A model generated the notes under the pieces. That model had not been told where the DNA came from. It ran no database searches and was given only the letters and a program-made list of their open reading frames with translations. A stretch of DNA of 64,000 nt from Amycolatopsis marina (lineage in GTDB: Bacteria; Actinomycetota; Actinomycetes; Mycobacteriales; Pseudonocardiaceae): contig NZ_FOKG01000012.1 in the NCBI RefSeq assembly GCF_900111885.1, positions 62,001 through 126,000 of the forward strand. The letters are read 5' to 3'. Positions within the stretch are counted from its first letter, which is position 1; every line of letters starts with the position of its first letter. Made by a program: the position numbers and the translations under genes. Shown here one piece after another: positions 42,471 to 51,443 of the stretch.

Positions 42471-43286
42471 TCAGGCGAGGGCGATCAGCGCCGTTCCGTC
42501 GTCCTCGGGCAGGTCGGCAGCGGTCGTCGCCGTGGCGGAACTGCGCAGCAGTTCGATCTCACACCCGAGGGTGGACAGGAAGGCCGTATCCGCGGCGTCC
42601 CGGCCGGTGGCGATCCTGGTCAGGGTCTGCCGGGGCGCTAGCCGGGTCGCGTCGAACACGTACCAGTGCCCGTCGATGGCCGCCTCGAACACGGCGTGGA
42701 AGTCCATAGGGGACAAACCTGGAGCGTAGACCGCCGCGAACCGCGCCGGAATGTCCAGTGACCGGCAGTAGGTCACGCACAGGTGGGCGAAGTCGCGGCA
42801 CACCCCTTCCCCGGCGAGCAACGTCTCCAGTGCGCTGTCCGTCGGCCTGCTCGTGCCAGGAATGTAGGCGAGCCGGTCACCGACGTAACGGACGATCTCG
42901 CGCACCTGGTCCCGCTTCTCCGAGATCTGGCCGAAGTGTTCCAGCGCAAGGCCGATCATCCGGTCGGAAGGGCAGTAGCGGCTCGGCCGGGTGTAGGTGA
43001 TCTGGTCCGCGTCGGTGAGCGCCTCAGGTTCGGAGTCACCGGACACCCGCTCGGCCCGGTATCGGATGTGGACCTCGTCGTACGGGAGATCCAGCACGTG
43101 CACCCTGGTGCCGTGCGGCAACTCCGCCGGTGCGTCCACCGGCGGATTCTGCCCTCCCGCGGTGCGCACGGTCAGCTCTTCGGAGTCGGCTTTCGCCGAG
43201 TTCGCCACCGCCACCGAGAGCGCCAGTCTGCCCGGCGCGGTGACTCGCAGGGACAGTTCTGCTTCGAGGCGGGTGCGCACGGTCAT
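42471..43286 (-). CDS. Transglutaminase-like (papain-fold) protein
   Basis: This 271-residue protein has a catalytic triad typical of microbial transglutaminase-like proteases: Cys in AGEGVCRDFAHLCVTYCRSL, His in PMDFHAVFEAAIDG, and Asp in WYVFDATRLAPRQ. The N-terminal ~115 residues form a beta-rich domain (LELSLRVTAPGRLALSVAVA, RVHVLDLPYDEVHIRYRAER). Such proteins act as cysteine peptidases or amidases. ATG 43286 (MTVRTRLEA) is chosen; ATG 43298 is possible. It is convergent with ltp3 and not obviously related to sterol catabolism. Confidence 0.8.
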   Translation of the reverse strand: MTVRTRLEAELSLRVTAPGRLALSVAVANSAKADSEELTVRTAGGQNPPVDAPAELPHGTRVHVLDLPYDEVHIRYRAERVSGDSEPEALTDADQITYTRPSRYCPSDRMIGLALEHFGQISEKRDQVREIVRYVGDRLAYIPGTSRPTDSALETLLAGEGVCRDFAHLCVTYCRSLDIPARFAAVYAPGLSPMDFHAVFEAAIDGHWYVFDATRLAPRQTLTRIATGRDAADTAFLSTLGCEIELLRSSATATTAADLPEDDGTALIALA

Positions 43287-43345
43287 GGCGGCCATCATCC
43301 ATCACCGTGCAAGCCACTGGCGAGAGGGCGTTCTCAGATGCCCTG

Positions 43346-44572
43346 TCAGTCGTAACGCACCTGATAGTGCTTGATGCCGTTGAGCCAGCCTGAGCGCAGG
43401 CGCTCGGGCGGTGCCAGCTCACGGATGTTCGGCATCTCGTCGGCGATCGCGTTGAAGATCAGATCGATCTCCAGCCGAGCCAGGTTCGCGCCGATGCAGT
43501 AGTGCGATCCCGTGCCACCGAAACCGACATGCGGGTTGTCGGCGCGCAGGATGTCGAACTTCTCCGGGTTCTCGAACACGTCCGGATCGAAGTTCGCCGA
43601 ACTGTAGAACATGCCCACCCGGTCACCCTTGCGGATCTGCTGCCCGCCCAGTTCGGTGTCGGCCATGGCGGTGCGCTGGAAGGCGACCACCGGCGTCGCC
43701 CAGCGGACGATCTCGTCCGCCGCGGTCTTCGGCCGCTCCCGTTTGTACAGTTCCCACTGGTCCGGGTGGTCAAGGAACGCCTTCATCCCGTGGGTGATCG
43801 CGTTGCGGGTGGTCTCGTTGCCCGCCACCGCCAGCAGGATGACGAAGAATCCGAACTCGTCCGAGGACAGCGACTCACCATCCACATCGGCCTCGACGAG
43901 CTTGGTGACGATATCGTCCATCGGGCACGCACGACGTTGCTCCGCCATGTTCCATGCGTAGCCCACGAGTTCCGCGGAGGCGGCGATGGGCTCGACGTCG
44001 TATTCGGGATCGTCGTAGCCGATCATCTGGTTGGACCAGTCGAAGATGCGACCCCGGTCCTCCTGGGGAATGCCGAGCAGTTCGGCGATCGCCTGCAACG
44101 GGAGTTCGCACGCGACGTCCGCGACGAAGTCGCCGGCGCCCTTGGCCTTTGCCTCGGCGGCGATGCGCTGAGCCCGTCCCCGCAGTGCGTCCTCCAGCCT
44201 GCCGATGGCACGCGGGGTGAACCCCTTGGAGACGATCCTGCGGAGCTTGGTGTGCTGCGGTGCGTCCATGTTGAGCAGGACGAGCCGGTTGGCCTCGAGT
44301 CCCTCCTCGGTCATGGTCTCGTCGAACCGCATGATCGCCGTCTTCTCCCTCGAGGAAAACAGCTCACTGTCCTTGGAGACGGTCTTGACGTCCTCCAGCT
44401 TGGTGACCACCCAGAATCCCTCGTCGCCGAAACCGGCCAGGTTGTGCGGCTGCGAGTTCCACCAGACCGGTGCCGTCCTGCGCAGTTCGGCGAACTCCTC
44501 CAGCGGCAGTCGCTGCGCGTACAGGTCGGGATCGGTGAAGTCGAAACCAGTGGGGATCAGCGGTGTGGCCAC
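43346..44572 (-). CDS. cyp125: Cytochrome P450 CYP125, sterol C26/C27 hydroxylase
   Basis: This 408-residue P450 oxidises the terminal side-chain carbon of cholesterol or cholestenone to the acid needed for CoA activation. It carries the I-helix AVAGNETTRNAITHG, the ExxR motif (DEIVRW) and the heme-binding loop GFGGTGSHYCIGANLARLE with the axial Cys. It closely follows CYP125 by its N-terminal IPTGFDFTDPDLYAQRLPLE. GTG at 44572 has GGAGG 5-6 bases upstream. A KstR box lies 49 bases before the start, and it is divergent from fadA5, matching Rv3545c/Rv3546. No ferredoxin gene is adjacent. Confidence 0.92.
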   Translation of the reverse strand: MATPLIPTGFDFTDPDLYAQRLPLEEFAELRRTAPVWWNSQPHNLAGFGDEGFWVVTKLEDVKTVSKDSELFSSREKTAIMRFDETMTEEGLEANRLVLLNMDAPQHTKLRRIVSKGFTPRAIGRLEDALRGRAQRIAAEAKAKGAGDFVADVACELPLQAIAELLGIPQEDRGRIFDWSNQMIGYDDPEYDVEPIAASAELVGYAWNMAEQRRACPMDDIVTKLVEADVDGESLSSDEFGFFVILLAVAGNETTRNAITHGMKAFLDHPDQWELYKRERPKTAADEIVRWATPVVAFQRTAMADTELGGQQIRKGDRVGMFYSSANFDPDVFENPEKFDILRADNPHVGFGGTGSHYCIGANLARLEIDLIFNAIADEMPNIRELAPPERLRSGWLNGIKHYQVRYD

Positions 44573-44620
44573 GGCTACCTCCGTCGGTCGTCGGGTTGGT
44601 CCGCACCCCACGCAGATACG

Positions 44621-44636
44621 TGGAACACGTTCTACC
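44621..44636. promoter_or_regulatory. KstR-type operator before cyp125
   Basis: TGGAACACGTTCTACC contains the GAAC-N2-GTTC core of KstR sites. It lies about 50 bases upstream of the cyp125 GTG within the 269-base divergent region. The rest of this region holds no gene, and two GTTAACT repeats (about 44656 and 44688) of unknown role. Confidence 0.72.
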
Positions 44637-44736
44637 GACGATTGAAGCATACGGTGTTAACTAAATGAAGAGTATGAGTGAAACCCGTTAACTCAGACAA
44701 TGTCGATCTTGAAACTCCTGGTAGGGCAAGCTCTGA

Positions 44737-46005
<1,269 letters not shown>

Positions 46006-46017
46006 TCGTCCTGGACG

Positions 46018-46054
46018 GGTGGAGTGCCCCGATGTGGCATTGGGGCACTCCACC
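46018..46054. terminator. 16-pair ATTGGGG hairpin between convergent genes
   Basis: GGTGGAGTGCCCCGAT pairs with ATTGGGGCACTCCACC around a GTGGC loop (46034-46038), with one G-U pair. It lies 12 bases after the fadA5 stop and 19 before the end of the convergent SDR gene. The loop and inner stem equal those at 37460-37478. Confidence 0.82.
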
Positions 46055-46072
46055 GTCGACACAAACCGGTGC

Positions 46073-46990
46073 TCACTCCGTGCCGTAGACCGGCTCCGGA
46101 ACCGGCGCGCGGTCGATCAGGCGGGCGACGACGGGACCGAGTTCGGCGGGTTCCCAGCGCGCGCCCTTGTCCTCGGCCGGGCCGTGCCGCCAGGCCTGCG
46201 CGAGCGCCACCCTGCCGCCGTCGACCTCGAACACCCGCCCGGTCACGCCGGCCGACTCCGCACTGCCCAGCCACACCACCAGCGGCGACACGTTCTCCGG
46301 CGCCATCGAGTCGAAGCCGGAACCGGGGGCGGCCATGTCCTCGGCGAAGGCCTGCTCGGTCATCCGGGTGCGGGCGGCGGGCGCGATGGCGTTGACGGTG
46401 ACCCCGTAGCGCGCCAGCTCCGCCGCCGCCACCGTCGTCAGCCCGAGGATTCCGGCCTTGGCCGCCGAGTAGTTGCCCTGTCCGATACTGCCGAGCAGAC
46501 CGGCTCCCGAGCTCGTGTTGATGATCCGGGCACTCGGCGCCCGCCCGGCCTTGGCCTCGGCGCGCCAGTGCGCCGCCGCGTGCCGCAGCGGCGCGAAGTG
46601 GCCCTTCAGGTGCACCCGGATCACCGCGTCCCATTCGTCCTCACCGAGATTCACCAGCATCCGGTCCCGGAGGAATCCCGCGTTGTTCACCAGCACGTCG
46701 AGGCGGCCGAACGCGTCGATCGCGGTCCGCACCAGACGCCGCGCACCCGCCCAGTCGGCGACGTCGTCGGAGTTGGCGACCGCCCGGCCGCCCGCAGCCT
46801 CGATCTCCGCGACCACCTCCTGCGCGGGGCCGCCCCGTGCTCCGGCTCCGGCACTGCCGTCGAGACCTGCGCCGATGTCGTTGACCACCACGGCGGCGCC
46901 CTCGGCGGCGAACGCGAGCGCATGCGCCCTGCCGATCCCCCGCCCGGCTCCGGTGACGATCACGACACGGCCGTCGACGACTCCACTCAC
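46073..46990 (-). CDS. Short-chain dehydrogenase (Rv3548c-like) in KstR2 regulon position
   Basis: This 305-residue SDR has the cofactor loop VIVTGAGRGIGRAHALAFAA, the NNAG motif VLVNNAGFLRDRM, the catalytic Ser region INTSSGAGLLGSIGQGNYSA and YSAAKAGILG with Tyr/Lys. The C-terminal extension (residues ~235-305) is longer than in ordinary SDRs, as in the Rv3548c group and peroxisomal MFE2-like enzymes. It probably oxidises a hydroxyacyl-CoA in sterol ring or side-chain degradation. The start is GTG 46990, overlapping the stop of the upstream SDR gene (GTGA), so the two are one operon behind the KstR2 box at 47839-47857. Confidence 0.83.
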   Translation of the reverse strand: MSGVVDGRVVIVTGAGRGIGRAHALAFAAEGAAVVVNDIGAGLDGSAGAGARGGPAQEVVAEIEAAGGRAVANSDDVADWAGARRLVRTAIDAFGRLDVLVNNAGFLRDRMLVNLGEDEWDAVIRVHLKGHFAPLRHAAAHWRAEAKAGRAPSARIINTSSGAGLLGSIGQGNYSAAKAGILGLTTVAAAELARYGVTVNAIAPAARTRMTEQAFAEDMAAPGSGFDSMAPENVSPLVVWLGSAESAGVTGRVFEVDGGRVALAQAWRHGPAEDKGARWEPAELGPVVARLIDRAPVPEPVYGTE

Positions 46991-47778
46991 GGTGTCTCCT
47001 TCTCCTGCTGCGCGTTCCCGGCTTTCAGGAAGGCCGGCACCTCTCCCCCGCCGTGCACCTCAAGCGTGGCGCCACTGACATAGGACGCCAGCGGCGAGGC
47101 CAGAAATGCCGCGCACGAGCCAATTTCCTCAGGCTCGGCCAATCGTCCGACAGGGATGGTGGCGGCCACGGCGGCGACACCGCCGTCGTCGCCGTAGTGC
47201 AGTCCGGCGAGTTCCGTCCGTACCATCCCGACCCGCAGGGAGTTCACCCGTACCCTGGGAGCCCACTCGGCAGCGAGTGTCGCGGTGAGACTGTCCACTC
47301 CGGCCTTCGCGGCACCGTACGCGGCAGTACCAGGAGAGGGTCGTGCCGCACTGACACTGCTGATCATGATGATCGCTCCACCGGTGTCCTGCTCGCGCAT
47401 CACCGAGTTCGCACACTGGGCGACCGTCAGTGGTGCGAGCAGGTTCAGCGCGACAACCTTGCTGTTGAAGTTCGGGGAGGCCCGGTCGCTGGGTGCGAAC
47501 GGGGCGCCGCCCGCGTTGTTCACCACGACGTCGAGCCTGCCGTGCCGATCGGCCACCCGTCGGACCAGGTCCGTGACCTGGTCCGGTTCCCTGACGTCAC
47601 AGGCGAGGAACTCGGCCGTCCTGCCGTCCGCGTGCACGGGATCGCCGGGATCGTTGCGCGCACAAGTGATCACCGTCGCCCCGGCACGCAGGAAGACCCG
47701 GGTGATTCCCGCGCCGACACCGCGCACACCACCGGTCACCAGTACGACCGCGCCGTCGAGACGAAGATCGAGCGACAC
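46987..47778 (-). CDS. Short-chain dehydrogenase (Rv3549c-like)
   Basis: This 263-residue SDR has the cofactor loop VLVTGGVRGVGAGITRVFLR, NNAG in VVVNNAGGAPFAPSDRAS, Ser in MISSVSAARPSPGTAAYGAA and the Tyr-x3-Lys catalytic pair. It is positioned as Rv3549c in M. tuberculosis, first gene of a leftward pair divergent from echA20. The reaction is unknown but the KstR2 regulon position suggests a role in C/D-ring catabolism. GTG 47778 has AGGAGG at 8 bases. Confidence 0.83.
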   Translation of the reverse strand: MSLDLRLDGAVVLVTGGVRGVGAGITRVFLRAGATVITCARNDPGDPVHADGRTAEFLACDVREPDQVTDLVRRVADRHGRLDVVVNNAGGAPFAPSDRASPNFNSKVVALNLLAPLTVAQCANSVMREQDTGGAIIMISSVSAARPSPGTAAYGAAKAGVDSLTATLAAEWAPRVRVNSLRVGMVRTELAGLHYGDDGGVAAVAATIPVGRLAEPEEIGSCAAFLASPLASYVSGATLEVHGGGEVPAFLKAGNAQQEKETP

Positions 47779-47838
47779 GACCGCACCTCCTGTCGCTTCG
47801 TCGAGCACCTGTACCGCATCCGGTCGTGCTGCTAACGT

Positions 47839-47857
47839 ACCAAGCAAGTGCTAGGTT
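47839..47857. promoter_or_regulatory. KstR2-type operator between the SDR pair and echA20
   Basis: ACCAAGCAAGTGCTAGGTT matches the KstR2 palindrome pattern (AAGCAAG-N2-CTTGCTT) with one weaker half. It lies 61 bases before the SDR start and 15 before echA20, so it can control both directions. The same sequence type recurs before fadD3. Confidence 0.75.
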
Positions 47858-47871
47858 TGGAAGAAGGTTCG

Positions 47872-48627
47872 ATGCCTGACGCAATCACCGTCGACCGCAC
47901 CGAGCGGGAACTCGCGGTCGTCACCGTGGACGCACCACCGGTCAACGCACTGTCCGTGCGGGACTGGTTCGACCTCGCCGAGGCGATCACGAACGCGGGC
48001 CGTGATCCCGACTGCCACGTGGTGGTGCTGCGCGCCGCGGGCCGTGGCTTCAACGCGGGGGTGGACATCAAGGAGATCCAGCGCGACGACGCCTACGCCG
48101 CGCTGATCGGCGCCAACCAGGGCTGCGCCGCGGCCTTCTCCGCGGTGTACGACTGCGCGGTGCCGGTGATCGCGGCGGTACACGGCTTCTGCCTCGGTGG
48201 CGGAATCGGCCTTGTCGGCAACGCCGATGTGGTCATCGCCGCCGAGGACGCGACCTTCGGGCTGCCGGAGGTCGACCGGGGCGCGCTCGGCGCGGCCACC
48301 CACCTGGCCCGGCTGGTGCCCCAGCACCTGATGCGGGCGCTGTACTTCACCGCGAGCACGATCGACGCGCACCAGCTGCACCACCACGGCTCGGTGTACG
48401 CGGTCGTCCCCCGCACCGAACTCGACGCGACGGCGCTGGAACTCGCCCGGCAGATCGCGGCCAAGGACACACGGGTCATCCGGGCGGCGAAGCAGGCGAT
48501 CAACGGCATCGACGTACAGCCGGTGCACCAGAGCTACCGGTTCGAACAGGGCTTCACGTTCGAACTCAACCTGGCTGGGGTCTCCGACGCGGCCCGGCAG
48601 GACTTCCTGGACGGTAAGGAGACCTGA
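47872..48627 (+). CDS. echA20: EchA20, ring-D hydrolase of the HIP-CoA pathway
   Basis: This 251-residue crotonase-fold enzyme, in M. tuberculosis and Rhodococcus, opens steroid ring D by hydrolysis of the HIEC-CoA intermediate. It has the first oxyanion strand RGFNAGVDIKEIQ, the second AAVHGFCLGGGIGLVGNADV, and ATFGLPEVDRGALGAATHLA. ATG 47872 has AAGAAGG upstream. It begins the operon echA20-ipdA-ipdB-ipdC, with TGATGG overlap to ipdA, and carries the KstR2 box just before its start. Confidence 0.9.
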   Translation: MPDAITVDRTERELAVVTVDAPPVNALSVRDWFDLAEAITNAGRDPDCHVVVLRAAGRGFNAGVDIKEIQRDDAYAALIGANQGCAAAFSAVYDCAVPVIAAVHGFCLGGGIGLVGNADVVIAAEDATFGLPEVDRGALGAATHLARLVPQHLMRALYFTASTIDAHQLHHHGSVYAVVPRTELDATALELARQIAAKDTRVIRAAKQAINGIDVQPVHQSYRFEQGFTFELNLAGVSDAARQDFLDGKET

Positions 48628-49490
48628 TGGCGGACAAGCGGATGACGCCGGACGAGATCGTCGGCGAGCTCTCCGACGGGATGACGATCGGGATCGGCGG
48701 CTGGGGCTCGCGGCGCAAGCCGATGGCACTCGTGCGCGCGATCCTGCGGTCGAACCTCACCGACCTCACGGTGGTTTCCTACGGCGGTCCGGACGTCGGC
48801 CTGCTCGCGAGTTCGGGCCGGATCCGCAGACTGGTGTTCGGCTTCGTCACGCTGGACTCCGTCCCGTTCGACCCGTGGTTCAACCGCGTGCGCGAGACGG
48901 GCGGGATCGAGGTGACGGAGTACGACGAGGGCATGCTCGGGACCGGCCTTTCCGCCGCGGCCGCACGCCTGCCGTTCCTGCCGACGCGCGCGGGACTCGG
49001 TTCGGACGTGCCGAAGTTCGACCCGTCCCTGCGCACGGTGCGCTCTCCCTACGAGGACGGCGAGGAGTTGCTGGCCGTGCCCGCACTCCGCTTGGATGCC
49101 GCCCTGATTCACCTGAACCGGGCGGACGCACGGGGAAACGCACAGTACCTCGGCCCCGATCCGTATTTCGACGACCTGTTCGCCCTCGCGGCAGACCGCG
49201 CCTACGTGTCGGTGGAGCGGGTGGTGCCGACCGCCGAACTCACCGCCACCGCGCCGGTGCAGAGCCTCCTGCTGAACCGCGCGTCAGTGCACGGGGTCGT
49301 CGAGACCCCCCGCGGTGCGCACTTCACCAGTGCCGCACCCGACTACGGCAGGGACGAACGCTTCCAGCGGCACTACGCCGCGTGCGCCAAGGATCCCGAC
49401 GCCTGGCCCGGTTTCGCCGACCGGTTCCTTTCCGGGGACGAACGGACATATCAGTCCGAAGTGGACAGGTTTCTTGAGGAGGCCGCATGA
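48627..49490 (+). CDS. ipdA: IpdA, alpha subunit of the ring-C hydrolase (CoA-transferase fold)
   Basis: This 287-residue class I CoA-transferase-like subunit pairs with IpdB to hydrolyse COCHEA-CoA, opening the last steroid ring. It shows DGMTIGIGGWGSRRKPMALV near the N-terminus, the mid-chain RETGGIEVTEYDEGMLGTGL, AARLPFLPTRAGLGSDVPKF and YVSVERVVPTAELTA. ATG at 48627 overlaps the echA20 stop by one base, and its own stop overlaps ipdB (ATGA). The order matches Rv3550-Rv3553. Confidence 0.92.
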   Translation: MADKRMTPDEIVGELSDGMTIGIGGWGSRRKPMALVRAILRSNLTDLTVVSYGGPDVGLLASSGRIRRLVFGFVTLDSVPFDPWFNRVRETGGIEVTEYDEGMLGTGLSAAAARLPFLPTRAGLGSDVPKFDPSLRTVRSPYEDGEELLAVPALRLDAALIHLNRADARGNAQYLGPDPYFDDLFALAADRAYVSVERVVPTAELTATAPVQSLLLNRASVHGVVETPRGAHFTSAAPDYGRDERFQRHYAACAKDPDAWPGFADRFLSGDERTYQSEVDRFLEEAA

Positions 49491-50281
49491 GTGACAGAGC
49501 GTCTGAGAACCGCGGTTCTCAGACAGACACCGACGTGACTCGAGCCGAAGTGGCCGCGGCGGCCTGCGCCGACCTCTTCCGCGGCGACGGCGAGATCGTG
49601 GCCAGCCCGATGGGCCTCCTGCCGTCGCTCGGCGCCCGTCTAGCCCGGCTGACGTTCGAACCCGACCTGCTGCTCTCCGACGGAGAGGCGTACCTGCTCG
49701 CCAACACCCCCGGCCTCGCGGGGGACGAGGAGCCGGTGATCGAGGGCTGGCAGCCGTTCCGCAGGATGCTGGACACCGTTGTCCCGCACGGCAAGCGGCA
49801 CGTGGTGATGGGCGCGAACCAGATCGACCGGTACGGCAACCAGAACATCTCCGCGATCGGCGACCACGACCGCCCCGCGAAGCAACTGCTCGGGGTCCGT
49901 GGCGGCCCTGGCAACACCGTGAACCACCGCACCAGTTACTGGGTACCGCGCCATAGCCGACGGGTGTTCTGTGATCGGGTCGACGTGGTCTCGGGGGTCG
50001 GGTACGACCGGGCCAGGGCGGCGGGTCCGAGCGCGCGGCGCTTCCACGACGTCCATCGCGTGGTCACCAACCTGGCGGTACTCGACTTCTCCGGCGAGGA
50101 CAACGCGATGCGCCTGCTGTCGGTGCACCCCGGCGTGTCGGTGGCCGAGGTGGCCGAACAGACGTCCTTCGAACTGGATACCGGCGAGGTCATCGAGACA
50201 CGGCTGCCCACCGACCACGAACTGCGCCTGCTGCGCGAGGTGCTGGACCCGAAGTCGTTACGCGACAAGGAAGTTCCGTGA
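49487..50281 (+). CDS. ipdB: IpdB, beta subunit of the ring-C hydrolase
   Basis: This 264-residue partner of IpdA has TRAEVAAAACADLFRGDGEI, ASPMGLLPSLGARLARLTFE, DLLLSDGEAYL, FRRMLDTVVPHGKRHVVMGA, NQIDRYGNQNISAIGDHDRP, GGPGNTVNHRTSYWVP and the C-terminal VTNLAVLDF region. Relative to the usual start (MSTRAEV type), it has about 15 extra residues after MSD (RASENRGSQTDTDV). These are encoded by an in-frame 24-bp palindrome at 49501-49524 and its flank, which looks inserted. ATG 49487 overlaps ipdA by 4 bases. Confidence 0.9.
   Translation: MSDRASENRGSQTDTDVTRAEVAAAACADLFRGDGEIVASPMGLLPSLGARLARLTFEPDLLLSDGEAYLLANTPGLAGDEEPVIEGWQPFRRMLDTVVPHGKRHVVMGANQIDRYGNQNISAIGDHDRPAKQLLGVRGGPGNTVNHRTSYWVPRHSRRVFCDRVDVVSGVGYDRARAAGPSARRFHDVHRVVTNLAVLDFSGEDNAMRLLSVHPGVSVAEVAEQTSFELDTGEVIETRLPTDHELRLLREVLDPKSLRDKEVP
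49501..49524. repeat. 24-bp perfect palindrome inside the ipdB coding start
   Basis: GTCTGAGAACCG is followed directly by its exact reverse complement. It lies five codons into ipdB and encodes SENRGSQ within the extra N-terminal residues. The IpdB core begins about 10 codons later (TRAEV). This suggests an interspersed palindromic repeat tolerated in frame. Confidence 0.85.
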
Positions 50282-50361
50282 TGAGCGACCCGCACCGTGA
50301 ACAAGCCGGGCACGGCACCGAGCGATGTGCAGCCCGCCGGCGAGTGAGGCAAAGGGCATGA
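50281..50361 (+). CDS. 26-residue bridging ORF between ipdB and ipdC
   Basis: ATG at 50281 overlaps the ipdB stop by one base (TGATG), and the frame ends at TGA 50359-50361, overlapping the ipdC ATG by 4 bases (ATGA). The peptide MSDPHREQAGHGTERCAARR, then RVRQRA, is basic and resembles no family I know. It would let ribosomes pass from ipdB to ipdC by termination-reinitiation across a 76-base gap. It may have no product function. Confidence 0.35.
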   Translation: MSDPHREQAGHGTERCAARRRVRQRA

Positions 50362-51443
50362 GTGCGCTGCGGACACCGCTGACCGAACTGACCGGTGTCC
50401 GGCATCCGGTCGTGCAGACCGGCATGGGCTGGGTCGCGGGGCCCCGGCTGGTGTCGGCCACCGCCGAAGCGGGCGGGCTGGGCGTCCTGGCCTCGGCCAC
50501 CATGACCTACGACGAACTGGAGAAGGCGGTACGGGAAACCAGATCCCGCACCCAGCAGCCTTTCGGAGTGAACCTTCGCGCGGACGCCGAGGACGCCGAG
50601 CGGCGAGTGGACCTGCTGATCCGGGAGCAGGTGCGCGTGGCGTCGTTCGCCCTCGCCCCGCGCAGGGAGCTGATCTCCAGGCTCAAGGACGCGGGCGTCG
50701 TGGTGATTCCCTCGGTCGGCGCGGCCAGGCACGCGGAGAAGGTGGCCGAGTGGGGCGCCGACGCCGTGGTCGTGCAGGGCGGCGAGGGTGGTGGGCACAC
50801 CGGGCCGGTCGCGACCACGTTGCTGCTGCCGGCCGTGCTCGACGCCGTGGACATCCCGGTCGTCGCGGCGGGCGGGTTCTTCGACGGCCGTGGCCTTGCG
50901 GCGGCACTGGCGTACGGTGCGGCAGGCGTGGCGATGGGCACGCGCTTCCTGCTGACCAGGGAGAGCACCGTTCCGGACGCGGTAAAACGCGCCTATCTGG
51001 AGCGCGGGCTCGGCGACACCGTCGTCACGCGGAAGGTTGACGGTATGCCGCATCGGGTGCTGCGGACGGAGCTCGTGGAGGCGCTGGAGCGCTCGGGGCC
51101 GCTCACCGGGCTGGCCCGCGCGGCGCGAAACGCCGCGCGGTTCCGCAGACTCACCGGGTTGTCGTGGCGGTCGATGGTCGCGGAGGGCATCGGGATGCGT
51201 CGCGGCGGCGACCGCACGTGGTCCCAGGTGATCATGGCGGCGAACACCCCCATGCTGTTGCGGGCCGGACTGGTCGCGGGCGACACAGACGCCGGTGTCC
51301 TCGCGTCGGGGCAGGTGGTCGGGTTGCTGGACGACCTGCCCAGCGTCGCCGAGCTGATCGACGGGATGGTGGCCGACGCCACCCGCGCCATCGACCGGCT
51401 CGCGGCGATCCGGACGGCCGCCGGACCGGTCACACGGGAATGA
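50358..51443 (+). CDS. ipdC: IpdC, flavin oxidoreductase of the C/D-ring pathway
   Basis: This 361-residue enzyme of the nitronate monooxygenase fold introduces a double bond in the hydroxylated HIC-type CoA intermediate ahead of EchA20. It has RTPLTELTGVRHPVVQTGMG, GLGVLASATMTYDELEKAV, the FMN-loop VVVQGGEGGGHTGPVATTL, VVAAGGFFDGRGLAAALAYG and AAGVAMGTRFLLTRES. The order ipdA-ipdB-ipdC equals Rv3551-Rv3553. ATG 50358 has AAAGGG upstream. It overlaps the convergent M24 gene by 14 bases. Confidence 0.88.
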   Translation: MSALRTPLTELTGVRHPVVQTGMGWVAGPRLVSATAEAGGLGVLASATMTYDELEKAVRETRSRTQQPFGVNLRADAEDAERRVDLLIREQVRVASFALAPRRELISRLKDAGVVVIPSVGAARHAEKVAEWGADAVVVQGGEGGGHTGPVATTLLLPAVLDAVDIPVVAAGGFFDGRGLAAALAYGAAGVAMGTRFLLTRESTVPDAVKRAYLERGLGDTVVTRKVDGMPHRVLRTELVEALERSGPLTGLARAARNAARFRRLTGLSWRSMVAEGIGMRRGGDRTWSQVIMAANTPMLLRAGLVAGDTDAGVLASGQVVGLLDDLPSVAELIDGMVADATRAIDRLAAIRTAAGPVTRE

